From Algiphilus aromaticivorans DG1253 (GTDB lineage: Bacteria > Pseudomonadota > Gammaproteobacteria > Nevskiales > Nevskiaceae), in NCBI RefSeq assembly GCF_000733765.1, contig NZ_JPOG01000001.1:2666001-2730000 (forward strand): DNA of 64,000 nucleotides, written 5' to 3'. Of the stretch, positions 55,267 through 64,000 are shown piece after piece. The position numbers were made by a program, and so were the translations under genes. Every line of letters starts with the position of its first letter. Position 1 is the first letter of the stretch. The notes under the pieces were generated by a model. It ran no database searches. It saw only the letters and a list, made by a program, of their open reading frames with translations, and was not told where the DNA came from.

Positions 55267-55692
55267 TCAATCGGTTTCGTCGTTCTCGATGGCGAAGTCG
55301 TGCGTGATCTCGGCGGCAGCCCCGAGCATGATCGAGGCCGAGCAGTACTTCTCCGCCGACAGCTTCACGGCGCGCTCGACCTGCGCCGACTTCAGGCCCT
55401 CGCCGATCACCGTGAAATGCAGATGGATAGCGGTGAATACCTTAGGGTCCGTCTCGGCGCGGGTGCCCGTGACCTTGACGCGGCAGTCCGCCACCGGCGC
55501 GCGACCCTTGCGCAGGATGTGCAGCACATCCACTGCCGAGCAGGCGCCCACCGACAGCAGCATCAGCTCCATGGGCCGCGCGCCGGTATTGCGTCCGCCG
55601 ATGTCCTCCGGGCCGTCGATGACGATGGCATGGCCGCTGCCCGTCTCGCCGACGAACTGGGCGCCGCTGGTGTGGTGGATGGTTACTTCCAT
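55267..55692 (-). CDS. OsmC-family protein (YhfA type)
   Basis: 141 residues. OsmC/Ohr fold with the two cysteines in SVGACSAVDVLHILRKG and SAEKYCSASIML. The short form and motifs fit YhfA-like OsmC proteins more than Ohr; a peroxidase activity is likely but not shown. It is upstream of speD on the same strand and next to the repeat element at 55759. Confidence 0.88.
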   Translation of the reverse strand: MEVTIHHTSGAQFVGETGSGHAIVIDGPEDIGGRNTGARPMELMLLSVGACSAVDVLHILRKGRAPVADCRVKVTGTRAETDPKVFTAIHLHFTVIGEGLKSAQVERAVKLSAEKYCSASIMLGAAAEITHDFAIENDETD

Positions 55693-55758
55693 GGGAGTAT
55701 CCCTCTAAGCGTGCTTAAGCGATGTGCCATCTTCGAACTTCGAGCCAATCGGGAGAAG

Positions 55759-56275
55759 GTAGTTGACCCGCCTTGCTCTCGGGTTCCGCGCTTCATAACG
55801 ACGGCGCTACCGGATGTCGCCACGCGACCGGCGCGGGTTCCTTTGGTTACGGCCAAAGGAACCAAAGCCATGGTGCCCGCCGGGTGGCGTGCTCGGGGCA
55901 CGGATCGTTCTGGCTCGCCGCTCCGCGGCATCGCTACAGATCGCTGCTGGGTCTTCGCGCGATGTCGCGAAGCGACGAGCCGTTCTGTCCTTCCCCTTGG
56001 TGGCGCGGCGGCTGGTGGCGCGCGCAGGGGAGGATCGGCCCGGATGGCCGATCCAGCCGTGACGGGACAGGATGTCCCTTCACGGCGGCCCCGAGCACGC
56101 CGCCAGCCGCCGGGACTCCGGCCCGCCAAAGGCGGGCCGGAGCGCCACCTCGGGGTGTCCTCTCTTTGGTTTCTTTCTCTGGACAAGCAGAGAAAGAAAC
56201 CCGCGCCGGTCGCGGGGCGACAGACGACAGCGCAGAGGTTATGCGGCGCGGAAACCCCGTGCAGTAGGGAACTAC
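55759..56275. repeat. Inverted-repeat-bounded noncoding element between osmC and trpC
   Basis: A 517-bp gene-free block. Its left 105 bp (minus sense) and right 105 bp (plus sense) are inverted copies of one unit: GTAGTT end, a CCGCGC..CATAAC block, GCGACCGGCGCGGG, and a hairpin. Hairpin B is GGTTCCTTTGG / CCAAAGGAACC (55836-55863). Hairpin C is GGTTTCTTTCTCTG / CAGAGAAAGAAACC (56168-56201). The middle holds more hairpins (56033-56055 region, GGGACAGGATGTCCC, GGCCCGCCAAAGGCGGGCC) and GATGTCGCGAAGCGACGAGCC-like sequence shared with 32540-32560. No coding potential seen. From 56276 to 56360 I see nothing else of note. Confidence 0.85.
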
Positions 56276-56360
56276 ATGCACCCATTAGGTACATGACCTC
56301 CGAGGTCTGCGTGCGAAAACCTCGCAATCCGGCCATCGCAAACATTGCGAGCAATCACCA

Positions 56361-57155
56361 TCACCCGATCAGATCGGCCAACGCCACACCCGGATCCACC
56401 GCCCGCATCAACGACTCACCGATCAGAAAGCGCTGCACACCGGCAGCCTGCATACGCGCCACATCGTCGCGCGTGTTGATACCGCTCTCGGTGACCACCG
56501 GCGCGCCCGGCGCCAGTCGCGGCAGCAAGTCGAGGGTGGTCTCCAGCCTGGTCTCGAAATTCCGGAGATCGCGGTTGTTGATGCCCAGCAGATAGCCGTC
56601 CTTCAGATCAGCCGCCTGCACGGCTTCCAGCTCGGCGCCATCGTGAACCTCGACCAGCACGTCCATGCCGGCCTCGCGCGCCACCGCATCCAGCTCGCGC
56701 ATCTGCGCAGCCGACAGCGCGGCCGCGATCAGCAGCACGCAGTCGGCGGCCATGGCGCGTGCCTCCAGTACCTGCAGCGGGTCGATGAGGAAATCCTTGC
56801 GCAGCACCGGCAGCGCGCAGGCCGCGCGCGCGGCCTCCAGGACCTCGGGACCACCGCCGAAAAAATCGCGATCGGTGAGTACCGACAGCGTCGCGGCACC
56901 GCCCTCCGCGTAGCGCCCGGCGAGCCAGGCGCCGTCGAAATCCTGGCGGATCAGGCCCTTGCTGGGACTGGCGCGCTTGATCTCGGCGATGACGGCCGCC
57001 CCCTGCCTGGCGCGAGCCGTCAAGGCCTCGGCAAAACCGCGGGGCGCATCGGCCACGCCGGCCAGCTCTTCCAGATCGGCCGTGCGGTAGCGCTTGCGCA
57101 GCGCACTCAGCTCCTCGGCCTTGCGCGCGAGAATGGTCTCAAGGATGTCGCTCAT
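56361..57155 (-). CDS. trpC: Indole-3-glycerol phosphate synthase
   Basis: 264 residues, TIM barrel, single-function (no TrpF fusion). Active-site blocks: [44 protein letters not shown] and VVTESGI. Fourth step of tryptophan synthesis. Start overlaps the trpD stop by 4 nt. Confidence 0.96.
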   Translation of the reverse strand: MSDILETILARKAEELSALRKRYRTADLEELAGVADAPRGFAEALTARARQGAAVIAEIKRASPSKGLIRQDFDGAWLAGRYAEGGAATLSVLTDRDFFGGGPEVLEAARAACALPVLRKDFLIDPLQVLEARAMAADCVLLIAAALSAAQMRELDAVAREAGMDVLVEVHDGAELEAVQAADLKDGYLLGINNRDLRNFETRLETTLDLLPRLAPGAPVVTESGINTRDDVARMQAAGVQRFLIGESLMRAVDPGVALADLIG

Positions 57156-58180
57156 TGCTGTGCCTGCGTGGCGGCGACAAAGGCCGCGCGCTTGGCCTGC
57201 GCCGCACCCGAGTCGATGCTGTGGCGCGCGCGCTCGATGCCGTCGCTGATGGAACCGGCGACATCAGCGGCGTAGAGGGCCGCACCGGCGTTGAGCAGCA
57301 CGATGTCGCGCGCCGGGCCGCTATCGCCCATGAGCACGCCCTCGACCGTCGCGCGCGAGGCTTCCGGGCCGTCGACGGCGAGCTGGCGGCTGGAGGCCAT
57401 GGTCAGCCCGAAGTCCTCGGGATGGATATCGTACTCGTGCACCTCGCCGTCCTTCAGCTCAGCGACGTAGGTCGCCCCGCCCAGCGTGATCTCGTCGAGG
57501 CCGTCGCGGCCCCAGACCACCAGCGCGCGCGACAGGCCGAGCTCGCGCAGCACGCGCGCGAGAATGCCCACCAGATCCGGGTGGAAGACCCCCATCAGGC
57601 AGTGCTTGGCGTCGGCGGGATTGGTCAGCGGGCCGAGGATGTTGAAGATCGTGCGCACGCCCATCTCCTTGCGCACCGGCCCGACCTCCTTCATGGCCGG
57701 ATGATGGATGGGCGCGAACATGAAGCCGACGCCGCAGGCCTCGATGCAGGCCGCGACCTGCTCGGGCTGCAGCTCGATATCCGCGCCGAGCGCGGCCAGC
57801 AGGTCGGCCGCGCCGGAGGCGCTGGAGACCGAACGGTTACCGTGCTTGGCCACCCTGGCGCCAGCGCCGGCCGCCACGAACATGGCAGCCGTGGAGATAT
57901 TGAAGGTATGCGCGCCGTCGCCACCGGTGCCGACGATGTCGAGGAAATGCTCGCGATCGGCCAGCGGCACGCCGCGGGCGAACTCACGCATGACGCGCGC
58001 CGCGCCGGTGATCTCACCAACGGTCTCCTTCTTGACGCGCAGGCCGGCGAGAATCGCCGCCGTCAGAACGGGCGACACCTCGCCACCCATGATGGCGCGC
58101 ATCAGCGCGATCATCTCGTCGTGGAAGATCTCGCGGTGGTCGATGACGCGCGCCAGCGCCTGCTGCGGGGTGAATTTCAT
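57152..58180 (-). CDS. trpD: Anthranilate phosphoribosyltransferase
   Basis: 342 residues. PRPP site [15 protein letters not shown] and [30 protein letters not shown] and [12 protein letters not shown] near the C-terminus. Second tryptophan step. Start is the ATG at 58180, sharing one base with the trpG stop (TGATG). Confidence 0.96.
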   Translation of the reverse strand: MKFTPQQALARVIDHREIFHDEMIALMRAIMGGEVSPVLTAAILAGLRVKKETVGEITGAARVMREFARGVPLADREHFLDIVGTGGDGAHTFNISTAAMFVAAGAGARVAKHGNRSVSSASGAADLLAALGADIELQPEQVAACIEACGVGFMFAPIHHPAMKEVGPVRKEMGVRTIFNILGPLTNPADAKHCLMGVFHPDLVGILARVLRELGLSRALVVWGRDGLDEITLGGATYVAELKDGEVHEYDIHPEDFGLTMASSRQLAVDGPEASRATVEGVLMGDSGPARDIVLLNAGAALYAADVAGSISDGIERARHSIDSGAAQAKRAAFVAATQAQQ

Positions 58181-58776
58181 CAGGCGGGCTCCGCGATCCG
58201 GTAGTCGAGGAAGGTGCGCAACATGGCGTGACCGTGCTCGGAGAGAATGGATTCGGGATGGAACTGCACGCCCTCGACGGCCAGCTCGCGGTGGCGGAAG
58301 CCCATGACCTCATCGACGCCGCCGTCGGCGGTGGCGGTCCAGGCGGTCAGCTCCAGGCAGTCCGGCAGGCTGTCGCGCGCCACGATCAGCGAGTGGTAAC
58401 GCGTCGCCGTCAGCGGGCTCTCCAGGCCGGCGAAGACGCCGACGCCGGTGTGATGGATGGCCGAGGTCTTGCCGTGCATGACCTCGCGCGCGCGCACGAC
58501 CTCACCGCCGAAGACCTGGCCAATGGCCTGATGGCCGAGACAGACGCCGAAGATCGGGATGTGGCCGGCAGCGCGCTCGATCAGCTCCAGGCAGACGCCG
58601 GCCTCGTTGGGGGTGCAGGGCCCGGGCGAAAGCAGGATGTGATCCGGCTGCCGGGCCAGCATCTCGTCCACGCTCATGGCGTCGTTGCGCACGACCTCGA
58701 CCTGCGCGCCGATCTCGCCGAGATACTGCACGAGGTTGTAGGTGAAGGAATCGTAGTTGTCGACGACGAGAACCAT
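58180..58776 (-). CDS. trpG: Anthranilate synthase glutamine amidotransferase component
   Basis: 198 residues from the ATG at 58776. Class I amidotransferase: [12 protein letters not shown], nucleophile Cys in [16 protein letters not shown], and VQFHPESIL with the catalytic His-Glu. Supplies ammonia for anthranilate. trpE is not upstream; the next gene is divergent, so trpE must lie elsewhere. TrpG may also serve PabB as PabA does. Confidence 0.95.
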   Translation of the reverse strand: MVLVVDNYDSFTYNLVQYLGEIGAQVEVVRNDAMSVDEMLARQPDHILLSPGPCTPNEAGVCLELIERAAGHIPIFGVCLGHQAIGQVFGGEVVRAREVMHGKTSAIHHTGVGVFAGLESPLTATRYHSLIVARDSLPDCLELTAWTATADGGVDEVMGFRHRELAVEGVQFHPESILSEHGHAMLRTFLDYRIAEPA

Positions 58777-58899
58777 GGCCAGCATCCGCACTGAGCGCGC
58801 GGGCTGCGCGCCGGGGCGCAATGGTAGCAAGCCGTCGGCCTTGCATTCGGCACCGGAGCGTCGCATGTTGGGCCAAGCACGCATCCACGGTGGCACCCC

Positions 58900-59334
58900 A
58901 TGTCGCGTCTATCCACCAGCATCCGGCAGTTGGAGGCGCCCTATCTGGCGACCTGCTACCGCGTCTACTTGCCCACCGCCACCGAGGATGTGCGCGTCGG
59001 CGAGCCGGCGCCGGCGGTGGATGCCTGGCTGCTCGAACACGAGTCGGAGACCGCCGCCATTGTCACCGCCTGCAATCCGGGCAGCCGCCTGCTCGGCACC
59101 GCCGCCAACCGCCGCCTGCAGGCGGCGCTGCTGCATCTGCTGCACGCCATGCCGCATCCCATGCTGCCGGGCTGCAATATCGCCGAGGAGGGCGGCTGGC
59201 CCGACGAGCACAGCCTGGTCGTCGCGGGACTGTCACGCGGCGAGGCGCGCCGGCTGGCCGCCCGCTTCGGTCAGAACGCGCTGGTCTGGCTGGTGCGCGG
59301 CACACCCGCGCGCCTGGCCTGGGTGCGCGACTGA
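58900..59334 (+). CDS. DUF3293-domain protein
   Basis: 144 residues. [22 protein letters not shown] and the ending [17 protein letters not shown] match the DUF3293 family, whose function is unknown. No signal peptide or membrane segment. It is divergent from trpG across 123 bp and converges with the LysE gene 12 nt away. Confidence 0.8.
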   Translation: MSRLSTSIRQLEAPYLATCYRVYLPTATEDVRVGEPAPAVDAWLLEHESETAAIVTACNPGSRLLGTAANRRLQAALLHLLHAMPHPMLPGCNIAEEGGWPDEHSLVVAGLSRGEARRLAARFGQNALVWLVRGTPARLAWVRD

Positions 59335-59346
59335 GGGCGGGCCGAC

Positions 59347-59985
59347 TCAGAAAGCAGCGAGCGTGGCGCGCGCCAGCATGGCCAAACCCAAGGCGAGCAA
59401 CACCAGTACAGAGAAGGCGTTGACCCAGCGCAGGAGTCGCATAGGCATGACGCGCCCCGCCCGGAAAGCCCCCCAGGCATAACCGAGCTTGACACCACCC
59501 ACCGCCACCACGGCGACGGCGATGATCGCGAGCGCATCAACGAAGTGCAGCGTCTGCAGATCGACGAAGGCCGGCAGGAAGCCGAGATAGAAGAGGATCG
59601 CCTTCTGGTCGCCGAGCGTCACGAGCAGCCCGGTCATGAAGCTCGACACGCCCGACCCGGTCTCCTGCCCCGGCGCTGCCGGCGCCTGCGCCCGGGCGCG
59701 CCAGATGTGTACCGCGAGCACCAGCAGATACAGGCCGCCCGCGTACTGCAACAGGAATGCCGCACCACCGAGGGCTTCGGCGATCAGAACAAGACCGAAG
59801 ACCGCCAGCAGGATGAAGACAATATCGCCCGCAACCACGCCCGCCGCCGCGTAGGCGCCCTGACGGAAACCACCGGTGACCGCGCGCGTCGACACCAGCA
59901 GCACCGACACGCTGGGCGCGGCCGCAAGCAGCGCCATGGCCAGAAAGAGGGCGGCGACGCCGCCGAGGCTCAGCCCCGGCGCCAC
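59347..59985 (-). CDS. LysE-family amino-acid exporter
   Basis: 212 residues from a GTG start, about six membrane helices. The first helix region APSVSVLLVSTRAVTGGFRQGAYAAAGVVAGD fits the LysE/RhtB plan (PG..... GR..G...GLG...G) in diverged form, and DQKAILFYLGFLPAFVD is typical. It probably exports an amino acid or related compound; substrate unknown. Starts 13 nt after the NERD gene. Confidence 0.85.
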   Translation of the reverse strand: MAPGLSLGGVAALFLAMALLAAAPSVSVLLVSTRAVTGGFRQGAYAAAGVVAGDIVFILLAVFGLVLIAEALGGAAFLLQYAGGLYLLVLAVHIWRARAQAPAAPGQETGSGVSSFMTGLLVTLGDQKAILFYLGFLPAFVDLQTLHFVDALAIIAVAVVAVGGVKLGYAWGAFRAGRVMPMRLLRWVNAFSVLVLLALGLAMLARATLAAF

Positions 59986-59998
59986 GACGATCGCCCCT

Positions 59999-60634
59999 TC
60001 ACGACAGCTCGTGGCTCCGGAACAGCGCCAGCAGCTCCTCGGCGTCCGCTGCCTTGGGCGCGAAGTGCGGTGCCGGCTGCTGTGCCTGCGCGCTGGCCAG
60101 CCACTGCTTCAGCCCGCTGAACTGGACGATATCGGTCTGCGGCTCGTCGTCATCCTCTCCGGTATCGATCTGCAGATCGTCGCGCGCGAAGACCACGACC
60201 GGAATCACCGGCACCTCTGCCTCGCGCCACCAGCGCGTGCGCTTCAGCAGCCCGCGCACGCATTCGGCCGTGCGGATGGCCTGCTGGCTGGCATTGCCGT
60301 GCTCGCGCTCGCCGTGCTCATTGCGCTGCGTCCAGGTTTCGCCGGCGTCGCAGTGGATCTCCCCGGACCAGCTCTTGACCTCGATGACGACCACGCCGAC
60401 ACCGGCGACCAGCGCCAGCGCGTCCACCTCGAAGCGACGCCCCTGATACTTCAGGTCGCCGGACCAGAGCACGGCGGAAACGGGCTCGCCGAAGGACTGC
60501 AGAAAGGCGCGCACCTGCTCCTCGCCGCGATTGCCGGCGGCCTTCTGCGCGCCCTGCGCCGGCGTCTGCCGTCCGCCCTTGAGCAGGAAGAGCAGCAGCA
60601 CAGCGGCGAAAGCGAAGATGATGATCCATGCCAT
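59999..60634 (-). CDS. NERD-domain (nuclease-related) membrane-anchored protein
   Basis: 211 residues. One N-terminal helix (IIIFAFAAVLLLFLL). NERD domain near 38-145: GNRGEEQV, FEVDALAL, VVIEVKSWSGEIHCD with the Glu...Asp...Glu-Val-Lys nuclease-like core, and GNASQQAIRTAECVRGLL. NERD proteins are putative nucleases of unknown role. The last 50 residues are variable. On the strand of the LysE gene. Confidence 0.85.
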   Translation of the reverse strand: MAWIIIFAFAAVLLLFLLKGGRQTPAQGAQKAAGNRGEEQVRAFLQSFGEPVSAVLWSGDLKYQGRRFEVDALALVAGVGVVVIEVKSWSGEIHCDAGETWTQRNEHGEREHGNASQQAIRTAECVRGLLKRTRWWREAEVPVIPVVVFARDDLQIDTGEDDDEPQTDIVQFSGLKQWLASAQAQQPAPHFAPKAADAEELLALFRSHELS

Positions 60635-60690
60635 GGCGCGCAGCCTAGCGCGAATGGCGCCGACGGCCTTGACCAGCCAGCCCCCGCGTA

Positions 60691-61410
60691 TCAGCCGTGC
60701 CCGCTGTGCCCCCCGGGCAGCAACTGCATGCCCAGCGGCGCCAGCGCCGTCCAGGCACCCAGCGCAACCACGAGCAGACCGGCGATTCGCCGGAAGCGGC
60801 TGTCGCCGCTGAGCGCACGGAAGCGGCTGGCCAGCGCGCCGGTGGCAATCATCGCGGGCGCCGTACCCAGGCCGAAGGCCGCCATGAAAGCGGCCCCGCC
60901 CGTCGGCTCAGCGGTGGCCACCGCCACCAGCAGCATGCCGTAGACCAGCCCGCAGGGCATCCAGCCCCAGAGCGCCCCCAGCAGGAAGGTGGAACCGGCG
61001 GAGCGGCGCCGCATCAGCCCCGAGGCCAGCGGCGCGATACGGCGCCAGACATGCAGACCCACCGTCTCGACCGGCTGCAGCAGGCGCAGATTGAAGGCCA
61101 CCTGCAGGCCGATCGCCACCAGCACCAGACCGGTCAGCACCCGCATGACGACCACCGCCACCGGTGCGTGCATCGCCTGCCCGAGCGCCAGGCCGATCGC
61201 ACCAGCGAGCGCCCCCGCCAGCGCATAGCTGGCGATGCGGCCGCCGTTGTAGAGCAGCGCCCTGCCCAGAGCCGACACCGCGCCGGTTCCCGGCCCGGCG
61301 GTGCCCATGCCCATGGCCGCGGCGATGCCGCCGCACATGCCCAGGCAATGCGAGCTGCCGACCAGGCCCGCGATAAAGGCCGCGGAGAGGCTGCCCGGGT
61401 CCGGGCTCAT
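60691..61410 (-). CDS. Sulfite exporter TauE/SafE-family (COG2836) membrane protein of the cbb3 maturation cluster
   Basis: 239 residues from the ATG at 61410; a start at 61440 is less likely. Six or so helices of the DsbD_2 type: AGLVGSSHCLGMCGGIAAAMG with the conserved HCxxMCGG, and LGALWGWMPCGLVYGML with MPCGLVY. This protein usually follows ccoS in cytochrome cbb3 oxidase clusters and is linked to copper handling, though the substrate is debated. 48 nt after ccoS. Confidence 0.85.
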   Translation of the reverse strand: MSPDPGSLSAAFIAGLVGSSHCLGMCGGIAAAMGMGTAGPGTGAVSALGRALLYNGGRIASYALAGALAGAIGLALGQAMHAPVAVVVMRVLTGLVLVAIGLQVAFNLRLLQPVETVGLHVWRRIAPLASGLMRRRSAGSTFLLGALWGWMPCGLVYGMLLVAVATAEPTGGAAFMAAFGLGTAPAMIATGALASRFRALSGDSRFRRIAGLLVVALGAWTALAPLGMQLLPGGHSGHG

Positions 61411-61458
61411 GAGCTGACTACCTCGGACGTGGCGGGCCACCCCGGGGCGGCGACGGCC

Positions 61459-61644
61459 TCAGCGTGGGGGATCATCGGAGCTCTCTTCGCGCCGGGATGG
61501 CTCGCGCTCGTCGTCCAGCAGGATGCGGTAGCCGGGGCTGTCCAGGTCGTCGAACTGGCCGCTGCGCACGGCCCAGAAGAAGGCCCAGACCGCCAGCGCG
61601 AAGAAGAGCAGCGACAGCGGGATCAGCAGGAAGAGAATCTTCAT
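61459..61644 (-). CDS. ccoS: Cytochrome cbb3 oxidase maturation protein CcoS
   Basis: 61 residues. MKILFLLIPLSLLFFALAVWAFFWAV gives one helix (residues about 4-26), followed by the CcoS signature RSGQFDDLDSPGYRILLDD. Needed for heme/copper assembly of cbb3 oxidase. Overlaps ccoI by 4 nt. Confidence 0.95.
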   Translation of the reverse strand: MKILFLLIPLSLLFFALAVWAFFWAVRSGQFDDLDSPGYRILLDDEREPSRREESSDDPPR

Positions 61645-64000
61645 CCGGTGACCTCCGGCGTCGCGTCGAGCACGCTTGCACCCGCCCTCTGCGCGCGCGC
61701 CTTCGGGCGGCGGCCCAGACGCATGGCGTTGGCGACGACGATCAGGGAGCTGGCGGACATGCCCACTGCCGCCATCCAGGGGGCGAGCTGGCCGGTGGCG
61801 GCCAGCGGCAGGGCGACCGTGTTGTAGCCGATCGCCCAGATCATGTTCTGCCGCACAACGGCCAGCGTGCGTCGCGCCGCGCGTACCGTGCCGGCGAGGT
61901 CATCGAGGCGCTCGCCGGTCAGCAGCAGATCGGCGCTGCTCTGCGCTAGCGCCGAGCCACTACCCATGGCGATTGAGACGTCGGCGCCGCCGAGCACTGG
62001 CGCGTCGTTGATGCCGTCGCCCACCATGACCACGCGCTCGCCACCCGCCTGCAGCCGACGCAGACGCGCCAGCTTGTCCTCGGGCGTCTGCCGCGCGCGC
62101 CATTGCTCGACACCCAGCGTGCGCGCCAGCACGCCCACGGGCGCCTCGGCATCGCCGCTGGCGATCTCCACGCCGATGCCGAGCGCGCGCAGCTCGGCGA
62201 TGGCGCGCGCCGCCCCCGGGCGCGGCGCATCGGCCAGACGGAAGCGCGCCAGCAGGCGCTCACCGTCGCCGAGAACAACCACCGTGTCATCGGTGTCGAG
62301 CGCAGGGAGCGTGTGACTGCCGTCGACGCCCGCGGCCCAGTCGGGCCGGCCGATGCGCAGGCGGCGCCCGTCGATGCGGCCCTCGACGCCGTGACCGAGC
62401 TCCACGCGCACATCCGTGGCAGAGCGCGTCGGGGTGGCGCGGCTGGTGAAGGCGCGCGCCAGCGGGTGCTCGGAATGCGCCTCCAGCGCGGCGGCGAGCG
62501 CGCGCGCCTCGGCGGCGTCGACGCCCGGCGCCGTCTCGGTGCCGCGCAGCGTCAGCGCGCCCGTCGTCAGCGTGCCGGTCTTGTCCAGCACCACGCGCCC
62601 GGCGTGGGCAAGCCCTTCGAGGGCGGCCGTACGCGCCACCAGCACACCCGAGCGCGCCAGCCGCGAGGTCGCTGCCACCAGCGCCGTAGGCGTGGCCAGC
62701 GAGAGCGCACAGGGGCAGGTCACGACCAGTACGGCCAGCGTGACTTCGAAGGCCTGATCGGGGGCGATCCGCCACCAGATCGCGGCGGTGGCGGCGGCCA
62801 GCAGCAGCACGCCGCTGACGAACCAGCGCGCCACGCGGTCGGCACCGCGCGCCAGGGCCGGCCGCTGCGACTGGGCGCGCTCGAGCAGGCGCGCGATGTT
62901 GGCCACCAGGGTTTCGCGACCGACGCGCGTGACTTCCATGTCGAAGGGAGAGCCGGTGTTGACGCTGCCGCCCAGCACCTCCTCGCCCGCAGCGCGCGCC
63001 ACCGGCTGGAACTCGCCGGTGAGCAGGGACTCGTCGAGACGGGGCTCGCCGGCGATCACGCGGCCGTCGGCGGGCACGGCCTCACCGGGGCGTACGCGCA
63101 GGTGGTCGCCCGCCGCCAGCTCGGCCAGCGCCACGCGCATCGCCTCACCGTCGGGCGCCAGGCGCGTGGCCGTCGCCGGCAGCGTGCGGGCCAGCGCGTC
63201 GCCGGCGTCGGTGGCCTTGTGCCGCGCCGCCATCTCGAAGTAACGCGCCACCGACAGGAAGAAGACGAACATCGTCACCGAATCGAAGTAGACCTCGCCG
63301 CTGCCTACCAGCGTGTTCCAGACGCTGGCGGCATAGGCGCCGCCGACGGCCAGCGCCACCGGCACGTCCATGCCCGGCCGCCGCACCCGCAGGTCGCGCC
63401 AGGCGCCGCGAAAGAAGGGAATCGCAGCGTAGAAGACCACCGGCGTGGCGACCAGCAGGCTCACCGCGCGCAGCAGCGCGCTGACCTCGGCCTCCATGCC
63501 GGCGTGGATCGCGCCGGCGTAGAGCCCGACGGCATACATCATCGTCTGCATCATGCCCAGCCCGGCCACCGCCAGGCGCTTGAGCGCGGCCCGCCGCTCG
63601 CGCGCCGCGGCCGGCCAGGCGGCCTCCACCCCCAGGGGCCGCGGCTGGTAGCCGAGGCCGTCGATGCGGCGCAGCAGCCGCGACAGCGGCACGCGCGCCG
63701 GATCCCAGTGCAGCAGCGCGCGCCCGCTGGCCGGATTGACTTCGATGGCGCGCACGCCGTCGATGCCCCCCAGCAAGCGCTCGATCAGCCAGGCACAGGC
63801 CGCGCAATACATGCCCTCGATGGCGAGTGTGGCTTCGCGGCTGCCGTCAGTAAGCGCGCGCGTGAAGCCCTGCTGCACCGCGTCCCGGTCGAAGGCGCTC
63901 CAGGCATCGGGCTGCTCAGGCGGCGGGCTCGCGGGCGCACCATCGCGGTAGCGGTAGAAGTCTTCGAGACCGGCGCCGGCGATAAGCAGCGCCACCGCCT
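61641..64000 (-). CDS. ccoI: Copper P1B-type ATPase for cbb3 oxidase (5' end off window)
   Basis: The frame is open to the right edge (AVALLIAGAGLEDFY...), so the N-terminus, where CcoI carries a cysteine-rich CPGC-type metal site, is missing. Visible parts: a heavy-metal-binding domain with MYCAACAWLIERLL, six or more helices, CPC ion site in VTCPCALSLATPTAL, phosphorylation DKTGTLTTG, HP locus HSEHPLARA and GDGINDAPVLGGADVSIAMG. CcoI loads copper for the CuB site of cbb3 oxidase. Direct linkage to ccoS identifies it; the oxidase genes would lie off the right edge. Confidence 0.92.
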   Translation of the reverse strand, partial: AVALLIAGAGLEDFYRYRDGAPASPPPEQPDAWSAFDRDAVQQGFTRALTDGSREATLAIEGMYCAACAWLIERLLGGIDGVRAIEVNPASGRALLHWDPARVPLSRLLRRIDGLGYQPRPLGVEAAWPAAARERRAALKRLAVAGLGMMQTMMYAVGLYAGAIHAGMEAEVSALLRAVSLLVATPVVFYAAIPFFRGAWRDLRVRRPGMDVPVALAVGGAYAASVWNTLVGSGEVYFDSVTMFVFFLSVARYFEMAARHKATDAGDALARTLPATATRLAPDGEAMRVALAELAAGDHLRVRPGEAVPADGRVIAGEPRLDESLLTGEFQPVARAAGEEVLGGSVNTGSPFDMEVTRVGRETLVANIARLLERAQSQRPALARGADRVARWFVSGVLLLAAATAAIWWRIAPDQAFEVTLAVLVVTCPCALSLATPTALVAATSRLARSGVLVARTAALEGLAHAGRVVLDKTGTLTTGALTLRGTETAPGVDAAEARALAAALEAHSEHPLARAFTSRATPTRSATDVRVELGHGVEGRIDGRRLRIGRPDWAAGVDGSHTLPALDTDDTVVVLGDGERLLARFRLADAPRPGAARAIAELRALGIGVEIASGDAEAPVGVLARTLGVEQWRARQTPEDKLARLRRLQAGGERVVMVGDGINDAPVLGGADVSIAMGSGSALAQSSADLLLTGERLDDLAGTVRAARRTLAVVRQNMIWAIGYNTVALPLAATGQLAPWMAAVGMSASSLIVVANAMRLGRRPKARAQRAGASVLDATPEVTG

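Overview
The window is high-GC, gene-dense DNA from a bacterial chromosome, most likely a gammaproteobacterium. The evidence is gene content and order: ygfB-pepP-ubiH-ubiI, gmk-rpoZ-spoT-recG, mutY-yggX, argE/argA, coq7, the E. coli-type speD and the cbb3-oxidase assembly genes ccoI-ccoS. The split glycine decarboxylase (gcvPA/gcvPB) behind a tandem glycine riboswitch fits lineages near Nevskiales, Salinisphaerales or Chromatiales better than enterics, but I cannot fix the order from this sequence. No tRNA, rRNA, phage, IS transposase or CRISPR array was seen.

Region 1 (1-17980) is the unusual part. Six minus-strand genes, tightly packed and partly overlapping, encode in transcription order: a cytosolic FAD/NAD(P) oxidoreductase fused to two cyclic-nucleotide-binding domains and a four-cluster [4Fe-4S] domain; a membrane diheme cytochrome b; an FHA domain joined through one membrane helix to a periplasmic decaheme cytochrome c; a lipoprotein with two GlcG/HbpS-like halves; an outer-membrane beta-barrel; and a secreted decaheme cytochrome with a C-terminal beta-propeller, cut by the window start. 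Divergent from them run a pentaheme cytochrome, a PP2C phosphatase and a membrane Ser/Thr kinase. A class III nucleotide cyclase with its own FHA domain follows. The parts suggest an electron path from cytosol to outer membrane that is gated by Ser/Thr phosphorylation and a cyclic nucleotide. This is inference, but the gene set is coherent and I know no described system like it.

Region 2 (18036-25512) holds a small outer-membrane protein, lgt, a PfkB-family (adenosine-type) kinase and the glycine cleavage operon gcvT-gcvH-gcvPA-gcvPB with its riboswitch. Region 3 (25640-39895) holds an alpha/beta hydrolase, a DCC thiol protein, ygfB-pepP-ubiH-ubiI, argE, argA-bioA, two CsgG-like lipoproteins, rsmE, a hydrolase-fold lipoprotein lacking the usual serine nucleophile, and ubiA. 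Region 4 (39909-47990) holds recG-ridA-spoT-rpoZ-gmk-yicC, a histone H1-like protein and a glutamine-cyclotransferase-type protein. Region 5 (48107-55692) holds an acyl-CoA dehydrogenase, an AsmA protein, mutY-yggX-coq7, an MliC-containing lipoprotein, speD and an OsmC protein. Region 6 (56361-64000) holds trpGDC without trpE, three small genes, and a COG2836 protein with ccoS and ccoI; ccoI is cut by the window end.

Two gene-free stretches of about 670 bp (32497-33170 and 55693-56360) are not empty. Both are inverted-repeat-bounded, hairpin-rich elements of one family, whose central hairpin keeps its pairing while its sequence changes. A third, short inverted repeat at 20726-20809 shares the end motif of the first.
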